Positions 1-7,882 of a stretch of DNA of 14,160 bases are shown here, piece by piece; the first letter of the stretch is position 1; every line of letters starts with the position of its first letter. Location: assembly GCA_038245795.1 (NCBI GenBank), contig JBBRSC010000061.1:1-14160 (forward strand), in the 5' to 3' direction. The stretch comes from JBBRSC01 sp038245795 (GTDB lineage Bacteria; Actinomycetota; Acidimicrobiia; Acidimicrobiales; Microtrichaceae). The translations under genes and the position numbers were made by a program. The notes under the pieces were generated by a model. That model saw nothing but the letters and a program-made list of their open reading frames with translations, did no database searches and was not told the origin of the DNA.

Positions 1-2
1 CG

Positions 3-299
3 GCGACCGGCAACTTCGTCGATGCCCGGACCGCCGTGGCGTGGGGCCTCGTCAACCATGTCGTGCCCCATGATGAGCTGATGGCTCATGCCCTGAAGCT
101 GGCAGCCGACGTGGCATCGAACGATGCGGCCGGCGTGCGACGCATCCTTCGCACCTACGACGAAGGCGCCGACATGACGGGCGCTGAAGCACTGGCACTC
201 GAAGGCCGGGTCAGCGCTGAGTGGATCACGGCAGTGTCGGGCGAGGACGTGGAAGCGCGCCGCCGCGCCGTGACCGAACGCGGCCGAAGCCAGATCTGA
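3..299 (+). CDS. Enoyl-CoA hydratase/isomerase family protein, C-terminal part (5' end outside window)
   Basis: The reading frame is open from the first full codon at base 3 and stops at 297-299, so only about the last 98 residues are present. The opening residues, TGNFVDARTAVAWGLVNHVV, match the conserved crotonase segment near residue 170 of the family (target site, 'A..A...GLVN.VVP'). An alpha-helical tail follows, of the kind that packs in the trimer. Crotonases hydrate or isomerise acyl-CoA thioesters in the cytoplasm. The oxyanion-hole and catalytic glutamate region lies upstream of the window, so the reaction cannot be assigned. The gene converges on the minus-strand crotonase at 365-1210 across 65 bp holding a small hairpin. 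The family is secure; the substrate is unknown. Confidence 0.88.
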   Translation, partial: ATGNFVDARTAVAWGLVNHVVPHDELMAHALKLAADVASNDAAGVRRILRTYDEGADMTGAEALALEGRVSAEWITAVSGEDVEARRRAVTERGRSQI

Positions 300-323
300 C
301 GCTCCTCGAGGCGGACACTATGT

Positions 324-343
324 CGTGCGCTCATCGCACGTTT
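324..343 (+). terminator. Hairpin between convergent crotonase genes, possible terminator
   Basis: CGTGCG (324-329) and CGCACG (335-340) form a 6-bp stem with a 5-nt loop, followed by TTT at 341-343. It lies 25 bp past the stop of the plus-strand crotonase and 22 bp from the stop of the minus-strand one. The T-run is short, so this is a weak intrinsic terminator or a convergent-gene hairpin. No T-run follows in the minus direction. Confidence 0.4.
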
Positions 344-364
344 CGGTGCTGAGGACAACGTCGT

Positions 365-1210
365 TCACCATGCGTCGGGGCGGGACGGAATCTCCTCGAA
401 CGACGCCGGCCGGCCTTCTGCCTTGGCGGTGAACTCCTCGGCCATGTCGCCGCCCTGGAACATTCCCGATTGCCAACCCGCCATGTACTTCAGGCTGTCG
501 GTAACCGAATGATCCCGCGTGTAGTTGATCATCTCTTTCGTTCCCCAGATCGCGAGCGGCGAGTGCCGGGCGATCCGATGAGCGATCTCCATCACGCCCT
601 CCAGGAGGGCCTCGTGGGTCTCGAAGACCTCGTTGACGAAGCCGGCCTCTTTGGCGCGTTGCGCAGTGATCCGATCACCCGTGTACGCCCATTCTCGGGC
701 GATGCCCTCGGGGATGAGCTTCGGCAGGCGTTGCAGCGTCCCGACATCGGCGGTCATCCCGATATTGATTTCCTGGATGCACACGAAGGCGTCGGCCGAG
801 GCATATCGCATGTCGGCTGCGCAGACCATGTCCACTGCGCCGCCGATGCAGCCACCCTGAATGGCCGCCAGCACGGGCATTCGGGCAGTCTCCAAGGCAG
901 TGAACGTGGCCTGCAGGTGTTGGACGGCCATCCAGAGGTTCGACCGTTTGCGACCTTCTTCGGCGACGCCGCCACCTCCCAGCAGGGTCGAGCCTCCGGT
1001 GAACACCGAGAGATCCATTCCTGCGGAGAAATGCTTGCCCGACGATGAAATCACGATCACCCGCGCCTCGCTCCGCTGATCGAGGTCGGTGACGATGGTT
1101 GGAAGTTCCGCCCAGAACTCAGGGGTCATCGTGTTGTATGCGTCAGGACGGCACAGCCGCAGATGAGCGACATGGCTGTCGATCGTCACGTCGAAACAGG
1201 TGTGGCCCAT
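365..1210 (-). CDS. Delta3,5-delta2,4-dienoyl-CoA isomerase-like crotonase (ECH1 type)
   Basis: This is a 281-residue crotonase with oxyanion-hole segments at GKHFSAGMDL (58-67) and GCIGGAVD (120-127). The stretch from GAVDMVC to TADVGTLQRLPKLI closely follows mammalian ECH1. The three acidic residues that define dienoyl-CoA isomerase (Asp176, Glu196 and Asp204 of rat ECH1) are present with identical spacing as D127, E147 and D155. The family moves conjugated 3,5-dienes to 2,4-dienes during beta-oxidation of acids with odd-numbered double bonds. The start is the ATG at 1210: it has a GAGGAG Shine-Dalgarno at 1220-1225 and MGHTCFDV fits the family N-terminus. The frame stays open far upstream, but that part is antisense to pepN and was excluded. 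The gene is divergent from pepN. The family is seen; the reaction is inferred from the triad. Confidence 0.9.
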   Translation of the reverse strand: MGHTCFDVTIDSHVAHLRLCRPDAYNTMTPEFWAELPTIVTDLDQRSEARVIVISSSGKHFSAGMDLSVFTGGSTLLGGGGVAEEGRKRSNLWMAVQHLQATFTALETARMPVLAAIQGGCIGGAVDMVCAADMRYASADAFVCIQEINIGMTADVGTLQRLPKLIPEGIAREWAYTGDRITAQRAKEAGFVNEVFETHEALLEGVMEIAHRIARHSPLAIWGTKEMINYTRDHSVTDSLKYMAGWQSGMFQGGDMAEEFTAKAEGRPASFEEIPSRPDAW

Positions 1211-1271
1211 GGTCACGAGCTCCTCAGGAAGTTGATCCGCGCCACTCCGGCGAGCGAGTCGGCTGTCCGCC

Positions 1272-1287
1272 AGCGTACCGATACGCT
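1272..1287. promoter_or_regulatory. Inverted repeat forming opposed -10 elements between the crotonase and pepN
   Basis: AGCGTA-CCGA-TACGCT is a perfect 6+4+6 inverted repeat. Read on either strand it offers TACGCT, a fit to the actinobacterial -10 consensus TAnnnT. The plus-strand copy (1282-1287) ends 7 bp before the pepN GTG at 1295, the spacing expected for a leaderless mRNA. The minus-strand copy would give the crotonase a leader of about 55 nt containing its Shine-Dalgarno. It could also be an operator. Promoter activity is inferred from sequence alone. Confidence 0.5.
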
Positions 1288-1294
1288 CGCACCC

Positions 1295-3805
1295 GTGACC
1301 CAACCGAGCATCGACCCACACCGCCTTCCCCGCTGGCTGACGCCTACCCACTACGACATCGCCATGTCGGTGGATCCCAGTCACGACGGATTCGACGGTC
1401 AGGTCACGGTGTCGTTGGACGTGTCGGAACCCACGTCGCTGCTGATCTGCAATCTCGTGGGCCTGAACGTGGCGTCGATCACCACTCCGGGAGCGACGAT
1501 CACCGGATGGGATGTGGTTGCCGAAACTGAGCGCCTGCACATTCATCTGGACGCTGATCTCGAGGTTGGGCCCACGACGCTCACCGTTGTCTACTCGGGC
1601 GTGTGGGACGACCAACTTGTCGGGTTGTACCGCTCGGTCTACCGGGATGACGATGGCAACGAGCACCGCCTGGCAGTCACGCAGTTCGAGGCGCCCCACG
1701 CTCGCCGGGCCTTCCCGTGTTGGGACGAGCCGGATCGCAAGGCGACGTTCTCGGTCACCTTGGACGTCCCCTCTGACATGCTCGCCGTCAGCAACGGCCT
1801 GGAGATGGAACGCCAGCCACTCGGCGACGGGACGGATCGTGTGCGCTTTGCCGACACCATGGCCATGTCGACCTATCTCGTGGCGTGGGTCGTCGGCGAT
1901 CTCGTGGCGACAGAACCGGTCGACGTGAACGGCACGCCCGTCCGCATCATCAGCCGACCGGGCACGCAGAACCATTGCCAGACCGCTCTCGATGTTGCAG
2001 TACACAGTGTCCGTTGGTTCGAGGAGTACTACGGGATTGCGTATCCAGGCGATTCCCTCGACCTGGTTGCGGTTCCTGATTTCGCCTTCGGTGCCATGGA
2101 GAACCTGGGATGTGTGACCTTCCGGGAGATCCTCCTCATCGTCGACCCCGATGCGGTCACGCAGGCGGAACTCGAGCGCGCCGCTACGGTCATCGCCCAC
2201 GAGATCGCCCACATGTGGTTCGGCGACCTCGTCACCATGGACTGGTGGACGGGAATCTGGTTGAACGAGGCCTTCGCCACATTCATGGAGATGGCGTGCG
2301 TCGATGCCTACGCACCGGACTGGGGTGTGTGGACCACCTTCGGGCTCTCACGGGCCGAGGCGTTCCACACCGATTCCCTCGCGTCGACCCGCGCCATCGA
2401 GTACGAGGTGCAGACTCCCGAGGACGCCGAAGGCATGTTCGACATCCTCACGTACGAAAAGGGTGCTGCGGTCCTTCGGATGATGGAGCAGTTCCTCGGC
2501 CCGGAGGTCTTCCGTGACGGTGTTCGGCGATATCTCACGACGCACGCGTATGGCAACACCGTGACGTCAGATCTGTGGGACGCGCTGGAGGAAACATCGG
2601 GCGTTCCCGTCCGGCGGGTCATGGACTCGTGGATCCTCCAGGGTGGCCATCCCGTCATCACCGTCAGCGCGTCCCGCGCCCACCTCACCATCTCGCAATC
2701 GCGCATGTCCTACGCAGGCGCAACACCCGTCGAGGACCGTTCCTGGGTGATCCCGGTCTCGCTCCGCTCAGGCGACTCCACCGAACGAGTGCTCCTCGAC
2801 GGTGAACGTCAGGAGCTGGATCGCGATCCGTCCGCCATCCCTGTGCAAGCCAACGCTGGGTCAGTGGGTTTCTATCGGACAGCGTACGAACCCGACCTCC
2901 ACCAGGCGCTGGTGTCCAGCGCCACTGATCTGTCTGCCGTCGAGCAGTTCACGCTGCTCGATGACACCTGGGCGCTGGTGCTCGCCGACCGACTCGATAT
3001 CGGGAGTGTGCTCGAGGCGATGCGATCACTCGCCGGGACCGAGCACGTTCCCGTGTGGAGACGGATCGCCGGAATCGTGTCCGATCTGTCGCGCATGACC
3101 TTCGATCGACCCGAGATCATCCAATCGCTGGCAGCCGAACTCACCTCCGGACGCCTCGATGATCCGGGCCTTCTGCCCGAACACGCAGCGGTCATCTGGA
3201 CCGTCGCTGGTGCGGTCGGAGACAATCCCCGCGTCATCGAGGAGTCGCGAACGCGAGCCGACGACTCGAGCATCGACCCGGAACTGCGCGCCGCCGCCCT
3301 GGTCGTTGCGGCCACGCACGGCGACCACCGATTCTTCGCCGAACTCGTCGACAGGTTCCACGCGCCGAACAGCCCGCAGGAGGAACGGCGACTCCTCAAT
3401 GCGTTCACCCGGTTCCGATCCAACAGCGCGTTCCAGGAGTTCCTGGAGATGTGCCGCACCGAGATCCGCATTCAGGACGCCCCGTACCAATTGGCGTTGG
3501 CGATGGGCAATCCGCAGCTCGGCGCTGGCGCCTGGACCTTCGTCTCATCGAACTGGGATTCGCTGGTGGAGCGATTCCCGTCGAACAGCATCGTTCGAAT
3601 GGCGTCGGGCATCACGTCGCTCTATCGACCAGAGATTGCGACAGCCGTCGACACCTTCTTCGACGGACACCCCATCCCCCAGGGTGCCATCACCCTTGCG
3701 CAGCATCGAGAAATGCTGGCTGTACACACCGCGTTGACTGTCAGGGTCCGGCGATCGCTCGGCGCGGTCGCAACTGATCCGTTGGCATCGGACCCTCCGG
3801 CCTGA
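1295..3805 (+). CDS. pepN: M1 family zinc aminopeptidase (aminopeptidase N)
   Basis: This is an 836-residue cytoplasmic metallopeptidase that removes N-terminal residues from peptides, close to the usual length for actinobacterial PepN. The order is an N-terminal beta domain (about 1-190), the catalytic domain, a small beta domain, and a helical ERAP1-like C-terminal domain (from about 550). The exopeptidase motif GAMEN is at 266-270. The zinc site HEIAH (302-306) and E325 form HExxH-x18-E, and the transition-state tyrosine is Y387 (TYEKG). The GTG at 1295 was chosen because TQPSIDPHRLPRWLTPTHYDIA is the family N-terminus and a TAnnnT element ends 7 bp earlier. Starting at 1163 would overlap the divergent gene. 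There is no Shine-Dalgarno, so the mRNA is probably leaderless. The stop overlaps the next gene by one base. Confidence 0.95.
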   Translation: MTQPSIDPHRLPRWLTPTHYDIAMSVDPSHDGFDGQVTVSLDVSEPTSLLICNLVGLNVASITTPGATITGWDVVAETERLHIHLDADLEVGPTTLTVVYSGVWDDQLVGLYRSVYRDDDGNEHRLAVTQFEAPHARRAFPCWDEPDRKATFSVTLDVPSDMLAVSNGLEMERQPLGDGTDRVRFADTMAMSTYLVAWVVGDLVATEPVDVNGTPVRIISRPGTQNHCQTALDVAVHSVRWFEEYYGIAYPGDSLDLVAVPDFAFGAMENLGCVTFREILLIVDPDAVTQAELERAATVIAHEIAHMWFGDLVTMDWWTGIWLNEAFATFMEMACVDAYAPDWGVWTTFGLSRAEAFHTDSLASTRAIEYEVQTPEDAEGMFDILTYEKGAAVLRMMEQFLGPEVFRDGVRRYLTTHAYGNTVTSDLWDALEETSGVPVRRVMDSWILQGGHPVITVSASRAHLTISQSRMSYAGATPVEDRSWVIPVSLRSGDSTERVLLDGERQELDRDPSAIPVQANAGSVGFYRTAYEPDLHQALVSSATDLSAVEQFTLLDDTWALVLADRLDIGSVLEAMRSLAGTEHVPVWRRIAGIVSDLSRMTFDRPEIIQSLAAELTSGRLDDPGLLPEHAAVIWTVAGAVGDNPRVIEESRTRADDSSIDPELRAAALVVAATHGDHRFFAELVDRFHAPNSPQEERRLLNAFTRFRSNSAFQEFLEMCRTEIRIQDAPYQLALAMGNPQLGAGAWTFVSSNWDSLVERFPSNSIVRMASGITSLYRPEIATAVDTFFDGHPIPQGAITLAQHREMLAVHTALTVRVRRSLGAVATDPLASDPPA

Positions 3806-4929
3806 TGGCGCCCCAATCGCAACGACTCACGGTGTTCGCCGTCGAGCCGCGGTCGATGCAGGTGATCTGGGGGGCACTCGACGCGGGCAGCGCTGTCCTC
3901 ACGTGGGATGGTGGGCGACATGAGTTCGAATCCGTCGGCGGGCCTGGTGGCTTCACCATCGAGGGGCTCGAACCCGACACGAGCACTCACGTGGTCCTGC
4001 AACTCAACGGCGCGACCGTCGCCGAGACCACTGCGAGCACGTCCGCTGACAACTTGGGTCAGGAGCTCTACCGGTTCGCCACCATGAGCGACCTCCACCT
4101 CGGCAATCGACGGTTCGGGCTCGGAAACCGCATGACAGAACCCGGAGTACCGGTAGAGCGAGCGCACCCGGTCCGGTGCGCCGCGGCGGGACTCGACGAG
4201 GCGTTGTCCTGGGGCGCCCAACGAATCGTGCTCAAGGGCGACATCGTTCACGTCAGCCACGCACATTCGTGGTCGTTGGCAGGGGACGTCTTCGGGAACT
4301 GCGCGGTCCCCGTCGACATGATTCCCGGCAACCATGATCGGAGTCTCGCCAGTACCGTCGACCCATATCGGGAAGCAGATCGCCTCGGAGCGATCATGCA
4401 TCGCGACGTGTCGAGTATTGACGTGGACGGTCTGCGGATCGTGTTGGTGGACTCAACGGTGAACAGCATCGATATCGGCGTATGGCGCCCCCACCGCGCG
4501 GCGATGTGTGATGCCGTGGCCGAAGCTGACAGCCCGGCGATGATCGTGGTGCACCACCAACCACAAGCGACCCCCTGGCCGATGTATCTCCCTCGAGGCA
4601 TTCCGTCGATCGCAGCCAATCCGATCGTCCGGGATCTGCGGCGGGCCAATCCACGACTCATCGGCACCAGCGGCCATACCCATCGGAATCGCTCGCGACT
4701 CGTCTCCGGTGTTCGCTGGACCGAGGTCGGCTCCACCAAGGATTACCCGGGTGTGTGGGCTGGATACGTGGTGTACGAGCGCGGGATTCGCCAAGTGGTG
4801 AAGCGGATTGTCGAGCCCTCCAGCATCATCTGGACGGAACGCACTCGCCGAGCGGTGTGGGGGGCCTGGGGCGCGTGGTCGCCGGGGACCCTGGCACAAC
4901 GAAGTTTTAGTCATCGCTGGGTCAGCTGA
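3805..4929 (+). CDS. Calcineurin-like metallophosphoesterase with N-terminal beta domain
   Basis: This is a 374-residue protein. Residues 1 to about 85 look like a fibronectin/purple-acid-phosphatase-type beta domain (VFAVEPRSMQVIWGALD...FTIEGLEPDTSTHVVLQLNG). The catalytic core has the full two-metal motif set: D96-x-H98 (MSDLHLG), GD at 145-146 (LKGDIVH), GNHD at 175-178, H250/H251 (VVHHQPQ), and GHTH at 290-293. Such enzymes hydrolyse phosphomono- or diesters, and the substrate cannot be read from sequence. No signal peptide or membrane segment is visible, so it is probably cytoplasmic. The ATG at 3805-3807 overlaps the pepN stop (TGATG), which implies translational coupling. The link to peptide degradation is unexplained. 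The gene converges on the YhhN gene across 19 bp. Confidence 0.88.
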   Translation: MAPQSQRLTVFAVEPRSMQVIWGALDAGSAVLTWDGGRHEFESVGGPGGFTIEGLEPDTSTHVVLQLNGATVAETTASTSADNLGQELYRFATMSDLHLGNRRFGLGNRMTEPGVPVERAHPVRCAAAGLDEALSWGAQRIVLKGDIVHVSHAHSWSLAGDVFGNCAVPVDMIPGNHDRSLASTVDPYREADRLGAIMHRDVSSIDVDGLRIVLVDSTVNSIDIGVWRPHRAAMCDAVAEADSPAMIVVHHQPQATPWPMYLPRGIPSIAANPIVRDLRRANPRLIGTSGHTHRNRSRLVSGVRWTEVGSTKDYPGVWAGYVVYERGIRQVVKRIVEPSSIIWTERTRRAVWGAWGAWSPGTLAQRSFSHRWVS

Positions 4930-4948
4930 CGTCTGCACCACTAGTGGG

Positions 4949-5590
4949 TCAACCCGCCAGCGACACGACCAGCAGGATCTGCGCTGCGTGATAGGTCGTG
5001 ATGATCACAATGCGGGAAGCGGGATAGTTCTTGACGAACCGAGACCAGCCGATATTGAAGTCCGAGAGATAGAACAACCCTGCGCCCGCAATGGCCGCCG
5101 CCACGCCGGTCCCGATCGCGGAGGCGACCATCACTGAGATCACGAGGATGTACGCAAGGACCGGCACCCCGAGACGTCGATCATGTTTGACAGCTCCGGC
5201 GACGATCTTCGGAGCGATCGCAACGATGAGGCTTGCGACGAGCAGCACACCGACCACGAAGGCAACGCTGTTCAGATCGCCCACGATCAAACCACCGATG
5301 TAGGCGAGGTGGCCGAGCAGGAAGCTCCCGAGACCCGGGACGAAATAGGTCTCCTCATCGGGAAGCATCAGGAAGATGTCGCCGAGGAGCGACAACACGA
5401 GTGCGACGACGAACCAATTCCGCTGTTCCGGTCGGGTGCAATCCATGGTGGCGGCCGCGATGATCAACGGGATCATCGTGACCGGTTTGAAGAAGTACTC
5501 GGCTCGACGCGACCCGGTCGCCACGGCAAGCCAGTCGCACATGGCGAACCCCAGTGCGATCGCCAGCAACGTGACGGTGGTGGTGGTCAC
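4949..5590 (-). CDS. YhhN/TMEM86-family membrane protein (lysoplasmalogenase-like)
   Basis: This is a 213-residue, very hydrophobic protein with about seven to eight predicted membrane helices. YhhN-family landmarks are FKPVTM (34-39), LLGDIFLMLP with its conserved acidic residue, GSFLLGHLAYIGG, a loop LSDFNIGWSRF, and TYHAAQILL near the C-terminus. Characterised TMEM86 relatives cleave the vinyl-ether bond of lysoplasmalogens; whether bacterial members all do this is open. The GTG at 5590 was chosen because it forms a GTGA overlap with the stop of the reductase gene and gives the normal family length. The longer frame to 5692 would run inside the reductase. It is the last gene of the five-gene minus operon. 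The family is well supported; the activity is inferred. Confidence 0.85.
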   Translation of the reverse strand: MTTTTVTLLAIALGFAMCDWLAVATGSRRAEYFFKPVTMIPLIIAAATMDCTRPEQRNWFVVALVLSLLGDIFLMLPDEETYFVPGLGSFLLGHLAYIGGLIVGDLNSVAFVVGVLLVASLIVAIAPKIVAGAVKHDRRLGVPVLAYILVISVMVASAIGTGVAAAIAGAGLFYLSDFNIGWSRFVKNYPASRIVIITTYHAAQILLVVSLAG

Positions 5591-6798
5591 GAGAAGTGTG
5601 CCAACGCATCGCTCCAGGACAGCGCTTCGGACATCTTCATTCGGAGCTGGACGACGTGGCGTGGTCGATTGACGCCCAGGACGGCGACACACCGATCGGC
5701 CCGTCGGAACAGGGCGATGAATCGACGCTCCTCGATCGAGCCGTCCACGACCACCAACTCGTCGGTCGCGGCGACTCGCCCGGCGAGTTGGATCTTGCGA
5801 TCGTATTGATCAGACCAGAACCACGGAACCGGTCGGAACATCATGGCGGTGCCGGCATCTCCCGCCAGGAGTCGTCGCGCAACGTGTGCGCCCTGCTCGA
5901 TGGCGTTCTCCCATTGCTCGACCCGCATCAGCTCGCCGAACAGTTCGTTGGGCCATTCGCACACGTCTCCGGCAACGGCGATCCCGGGCGCGGCGAGACA
6001 CGTTCCATCGGCACGGACCCCGTTGCCGAGTTCCAGCCCAGAATCCTCGAGCCACAACGTCCCGGGGATCACTCCGATCCCGACCACAACCACGGTGGCA
6101 TCGATGATGGTGCCATCGGCGAGCACCACCTGCTCGACCCGATCAGATCCCCGAAGTTCGGCCACCCCGACTCCGAGCCGCACATCGACACCCTCGTCGC
6201 GATGGAGGTCGGCCACGAACGACCCGATGGCACCTGGCAGGACCCGTTGCAGCGGCAGTGGCTGAGTTTCCACCATCGTCACCGCAAGCCCGCGTGATCG
6301 ACACGATGCGGCCACCTCGGCGCCGATGAACCCCGCGCCGATCACGACGACTCGGGCGGGCGAGGCGTCGAGTTCTGCTCGGAGTCCAATCGCATCCTCG
6401 AGCGTTCGCAGAACGTGCACCCCGGTGAGCGAACGCCCGCCCGACAACTCCAGGGGGAGGTGCCGGGGGGAGGCACCGGTCGCGATCACGATGCTGTCGC
6501 CAGTGATCATCGATCCGTCGTCGAGCGTGACCGATGTCGACGTGACATCGAGGCCCGACACTCGATGCCCGAGCATCATCGTGAGATCCAACTCGTCGAG
6601 ACGTGATGCCATTGGCTGACGGGCAGCCTCGGGTTCCATGGTGCCGATCAGCACGGCCTTGGACAATGGTGGACGGTCGGGTGGGAGGCTCGGCGAACCG
6701 TCGATCACCGTGATCGAGCCAGAGAAACCCTGTTCCCGGAACGCCTCAGCGGCACTCAGACCGGCGAGTGACGCCCCCACGATGGTGACCTTGTCCAT
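5587..6798 (-). CDS. FAD-dependent NAD(P)H:ferredoxin reductase (oxygenase-coupled type)
   Basis: This is a 403-residue flavoprotein of the BphA4/putidaredoxin-reductase group, which passes electrons from NAD(P)H through FAD to a small ferredoxin. The FAD Rossmann motif is VGASLAG (7-13), followed by the FAD-binding LPPDRPPLSK (38-47). ATGASPR is at 106-111. The second nucleotide-binding motif GAGFIGAE (154-161) should bind NAD(P)H. The FAD motif GIAVAGDV is at 272-279, and the C-terminal interface has the typical VPWFWSDQYDRKIQLAG (324-340). The ATG at 6798 is preceded by AGGGA at good spacing and sits 35 bp after the ferredoxin gene. That pairing makes the ferredoxin its likely acceptor. 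Its end overlaps the YhhN start by 4 bp. The terminal oxygenase served is not in the operon. Confidence 0.93.
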   Translation of the reverse strand: MDKVTIVGASLAGLSAAEAFREQGFSGSITVIDGSPSLPPDRPPLSKAVLIGTMEPEAARQPMASRLDELDLTMMLGHRVSGLDVTSTSVTLDDGSMITGDSIVIATGASPRHLPLELSGGRSLTGVHVLRTLEDAIGLRAELDASPARVVVIGAGFIGAEVAASCRSRGLAVTMVETQPLPLQRVLPGAIGSFVADLHRDEGVDVRLGVGVAELRGSDRVEQVVLADGTIIDATVVVVGIGVIPGTLWLEDSGLELGNGVRADGTCLAAPGIAVAGDVCEWPNELFGELMRVEQWENAIEQGAHVARRLLAGDAGTAMMFRPVPWFWSDQYDRKIQLAGRVAATDELVVVDGSIEERRFIALFRRADRCVAVLGVNRPRHVVQLRMKMSEALSWSDALAHFS

Positions 6799-6833
6799 GT
6801 TCGTCCCTGCCCTCTCGGCGGCACAGAGCAGGC

Positions 6834-7025
6834 TCAGCCCTCGAGCGAAATGGCCTGTTTGGGGCAGCGACGAACGGCCTCTTCGACCTTGGCGCGAAGT
6901 TCTTCTGGCGGTTCGTCGATCAATACGTACAAGAAGTCGTCGTCGCGCACCTCGAAGACCTCGGGCGCAACGGCCATGCACACTGCGTTGGACTCGCACA
7001 CATCGAAATCAACGACGACCCGCAT
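6834..7025 (-). CDS. Three-cysteine ferredoxin, [3Fe-4S] type
   Basis: This is a 63-residue ferredoxin with exactly three cysteines: C10, C16 and C54 (followed by Pro). The arrangement C-x5-C...C-P, with N13 where a fourth cysteine would stand, is typical of the [3Fe-4S] ferredoxins that feed actinobacterial cytochromes P450. The N-terminus MRVVVDFDVCESNAVC and the acidic middle (VRDDDFLYVLIDEPPEE) fit that group. A GGGAG Shine-Dalgarno precedes the ATG at 7025. The next gene, 35 bp downstream, is a ferredoxin reductase; the SDR gene ends 101 bp upstream. In Mycobacterium tuberculosis the cholesterol-regulon ferredoxin FdxD is likewise next to an SDR (Hsd4A), which suggests but does not prove a steroid role here. 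The cluster type is inferred from the cysteine count. Confidence 0.93.
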   Translation of the reverse strand: MRVVVDFDVCESNAVCMAVAPEVFEVRDDDFLYVLIDEPPEELRAKVEEAVRRCPKQAISLEG

Positions 7026-7042
7026 CTGATGCTCCCTGTTTG

Positions 7043-7077
7043 CGTGCCACAGGCACGACGGTTTCTGAGAACTCAGA
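7043..7077 (-). promoter_or_regulatory. Two adjacent hairpins in the leader upstream of the ferredoxin gene
   Basis: The 101-bp spacer between the SDR and ferredoxin genes holds two perfect inverted repeats. CGTGCC-aca-GGCACG occupies 7043-7057, and TCTGAG-aa-CTCAGA occupies 7064-7077. The first ends a few bases before the Shine-Dalgarno region of the ferredoxin. Neither is followed by a T-run in the minus direction. They could attenuate or process the operon mRNA, or be protein-binding sites. Structure is seen; function is unknown. Confidence 0.4.
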
Positions 7078-7126
7078 GCCTACGTCAGCCAGACCCCGCA
7101 CGGCGCCGGACGAGGAGCACTCCCCG

Positions 7127-7882
7127 CTAGAACACGGTGTAACCGCCATCGACGACCACGGTGTCGCCCGTGTGGAAGGTGAGCGTGGGATCGGCAAGGA
7201 AGACGGCCGCAGGACCCATGTCGGCAGGAACGCCCCATCGACGCACCGGCGTCCGGGCGAGGGTGGCGGCCATGAACTTCTCGAATCCCATGAGGGGCGC
7301 AGTCATCTCGGTCTCCGTCCAGCCGGGCATCAAGGTGTTCGCGCGGATCTGGTGTCGTGCCAACTCAACGGCGAGGCCGCGGACCAGGCTGGCGACGCCC
7401 GCCTTGGCCGCGCTGTATCCCTGATTGGCGGCCGCGCCGTGGATGGCGCTCGTGGACGACACGCCGACGAGTGCTCCGCCGCCGCCGCGCTCGATCATGT
7501 GTCGAGCAGCGGCCCGAAAACACAGAAACGCGCCATCCAGGTTCACCGCAGTTGCCTGTCGCCACGTGTCGAGTGAGAGATCGTGGAGAGCGCCCGGGAA
7601 GCCCATACCGGCGTTGGCGATCATGGTGTCGACCTTGCCGAACGCCGCCAGCGAATTGGCGAAAGCATCGTCGACGGAGGATTCGTTGGTGACGTCGGCG
7701 GCGAGCGCGACCACGTCGTGGCCGGCGTCGCGCAGCTCCGTCGCAGCGGCGTCGTTCTTGGTGACGTTGCGTCCCCAGATGGCCACAGAAGCACCCGCCT
7801 CTGCGACCGCGTGAGCCATCGCCAGCCCGATTCCGCCATTGCCGCCGGTGATGACCACTACTCGATCGCTCAGATCAAACAT
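7127..7882 (-). CDS. Short-chain dehydrogenase/reductase (classical SDR)
   Basis: This is a 251-residue cytoplasmic oxidoreductase. The cofactor motif is TGGNGGIG (12-19), D63 follows in the adenine-binding region, NAG is at 90-92, and N114 is conserved. The catalytic set is S143 with Y156-x3-K160 (YSAAK). The C-terminal HTGDTVVVDGGY is standard for the FabG-like branch. WGRN after the second beta strand may favour NADP(H), but this is a weak indication. Substrates in this branch include steroids, 3-hydroxyacyl groups and sugars, and none can be fixed from sequence. The start at 7882 has a GGGGGAG Shine-Dalgarno and overlaps the 3' end of the upstream flavoprotein gene by 8 bp. The neighbouring ferredoxin gene makes a role in steroid or lipid oxidation plausible. 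Confidence 0.93.
   Translation of the reverse strand: MFDLSDRVVVITGGNGGIGLAMAHAVAEAGASVAIWGRNVTKNDAAATELRDAGHDVVALAADVTNESSVDDAFANSLAAFGKVDTMIANAGMGFPGALHDLSLDTWRQATAVNLDGAFLCFRAAARHMIERGGGGALVGVSSTSAIHGAAANQGYSAAKAGVASLVRGLAVELARHQIRANTLMPGWTETEMTAPLMGFEKFMAATLARTPVRRWGVPADMGPAAVFLADPTLTFHTGDTVVVDGGYTVF

Noticed and set aside
1211..2212. Long open minus-strand frame (to 2212) fused in frame to the crotonase and antisense to the 5' half of pepN
   Set aside because: The translated segment has no family resemblance, pepN on the plus strand has clear motifs, and the crotonase has a good start and Shine-Dalgarno at 1210. High-GC third positions commonly leave the antisense frame open.
4938..4947. 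Palindrome CCACTAGTGG between the phosphoesterase and YhhN genes as a bidirectional terminator
   Set aside because: There is no loop, only 5 bp per arm, and no T-run on either side.
7130..7143. Possible third KstR site, TACACCGTGTTCTA on the minus strand
   Set aside because: It has one mismatch at a fixed base (ACC for AAC) and lies in the last codons of the SDR gene. By simple counting, several one-mismatch matches are expected in 14 kb by chance.
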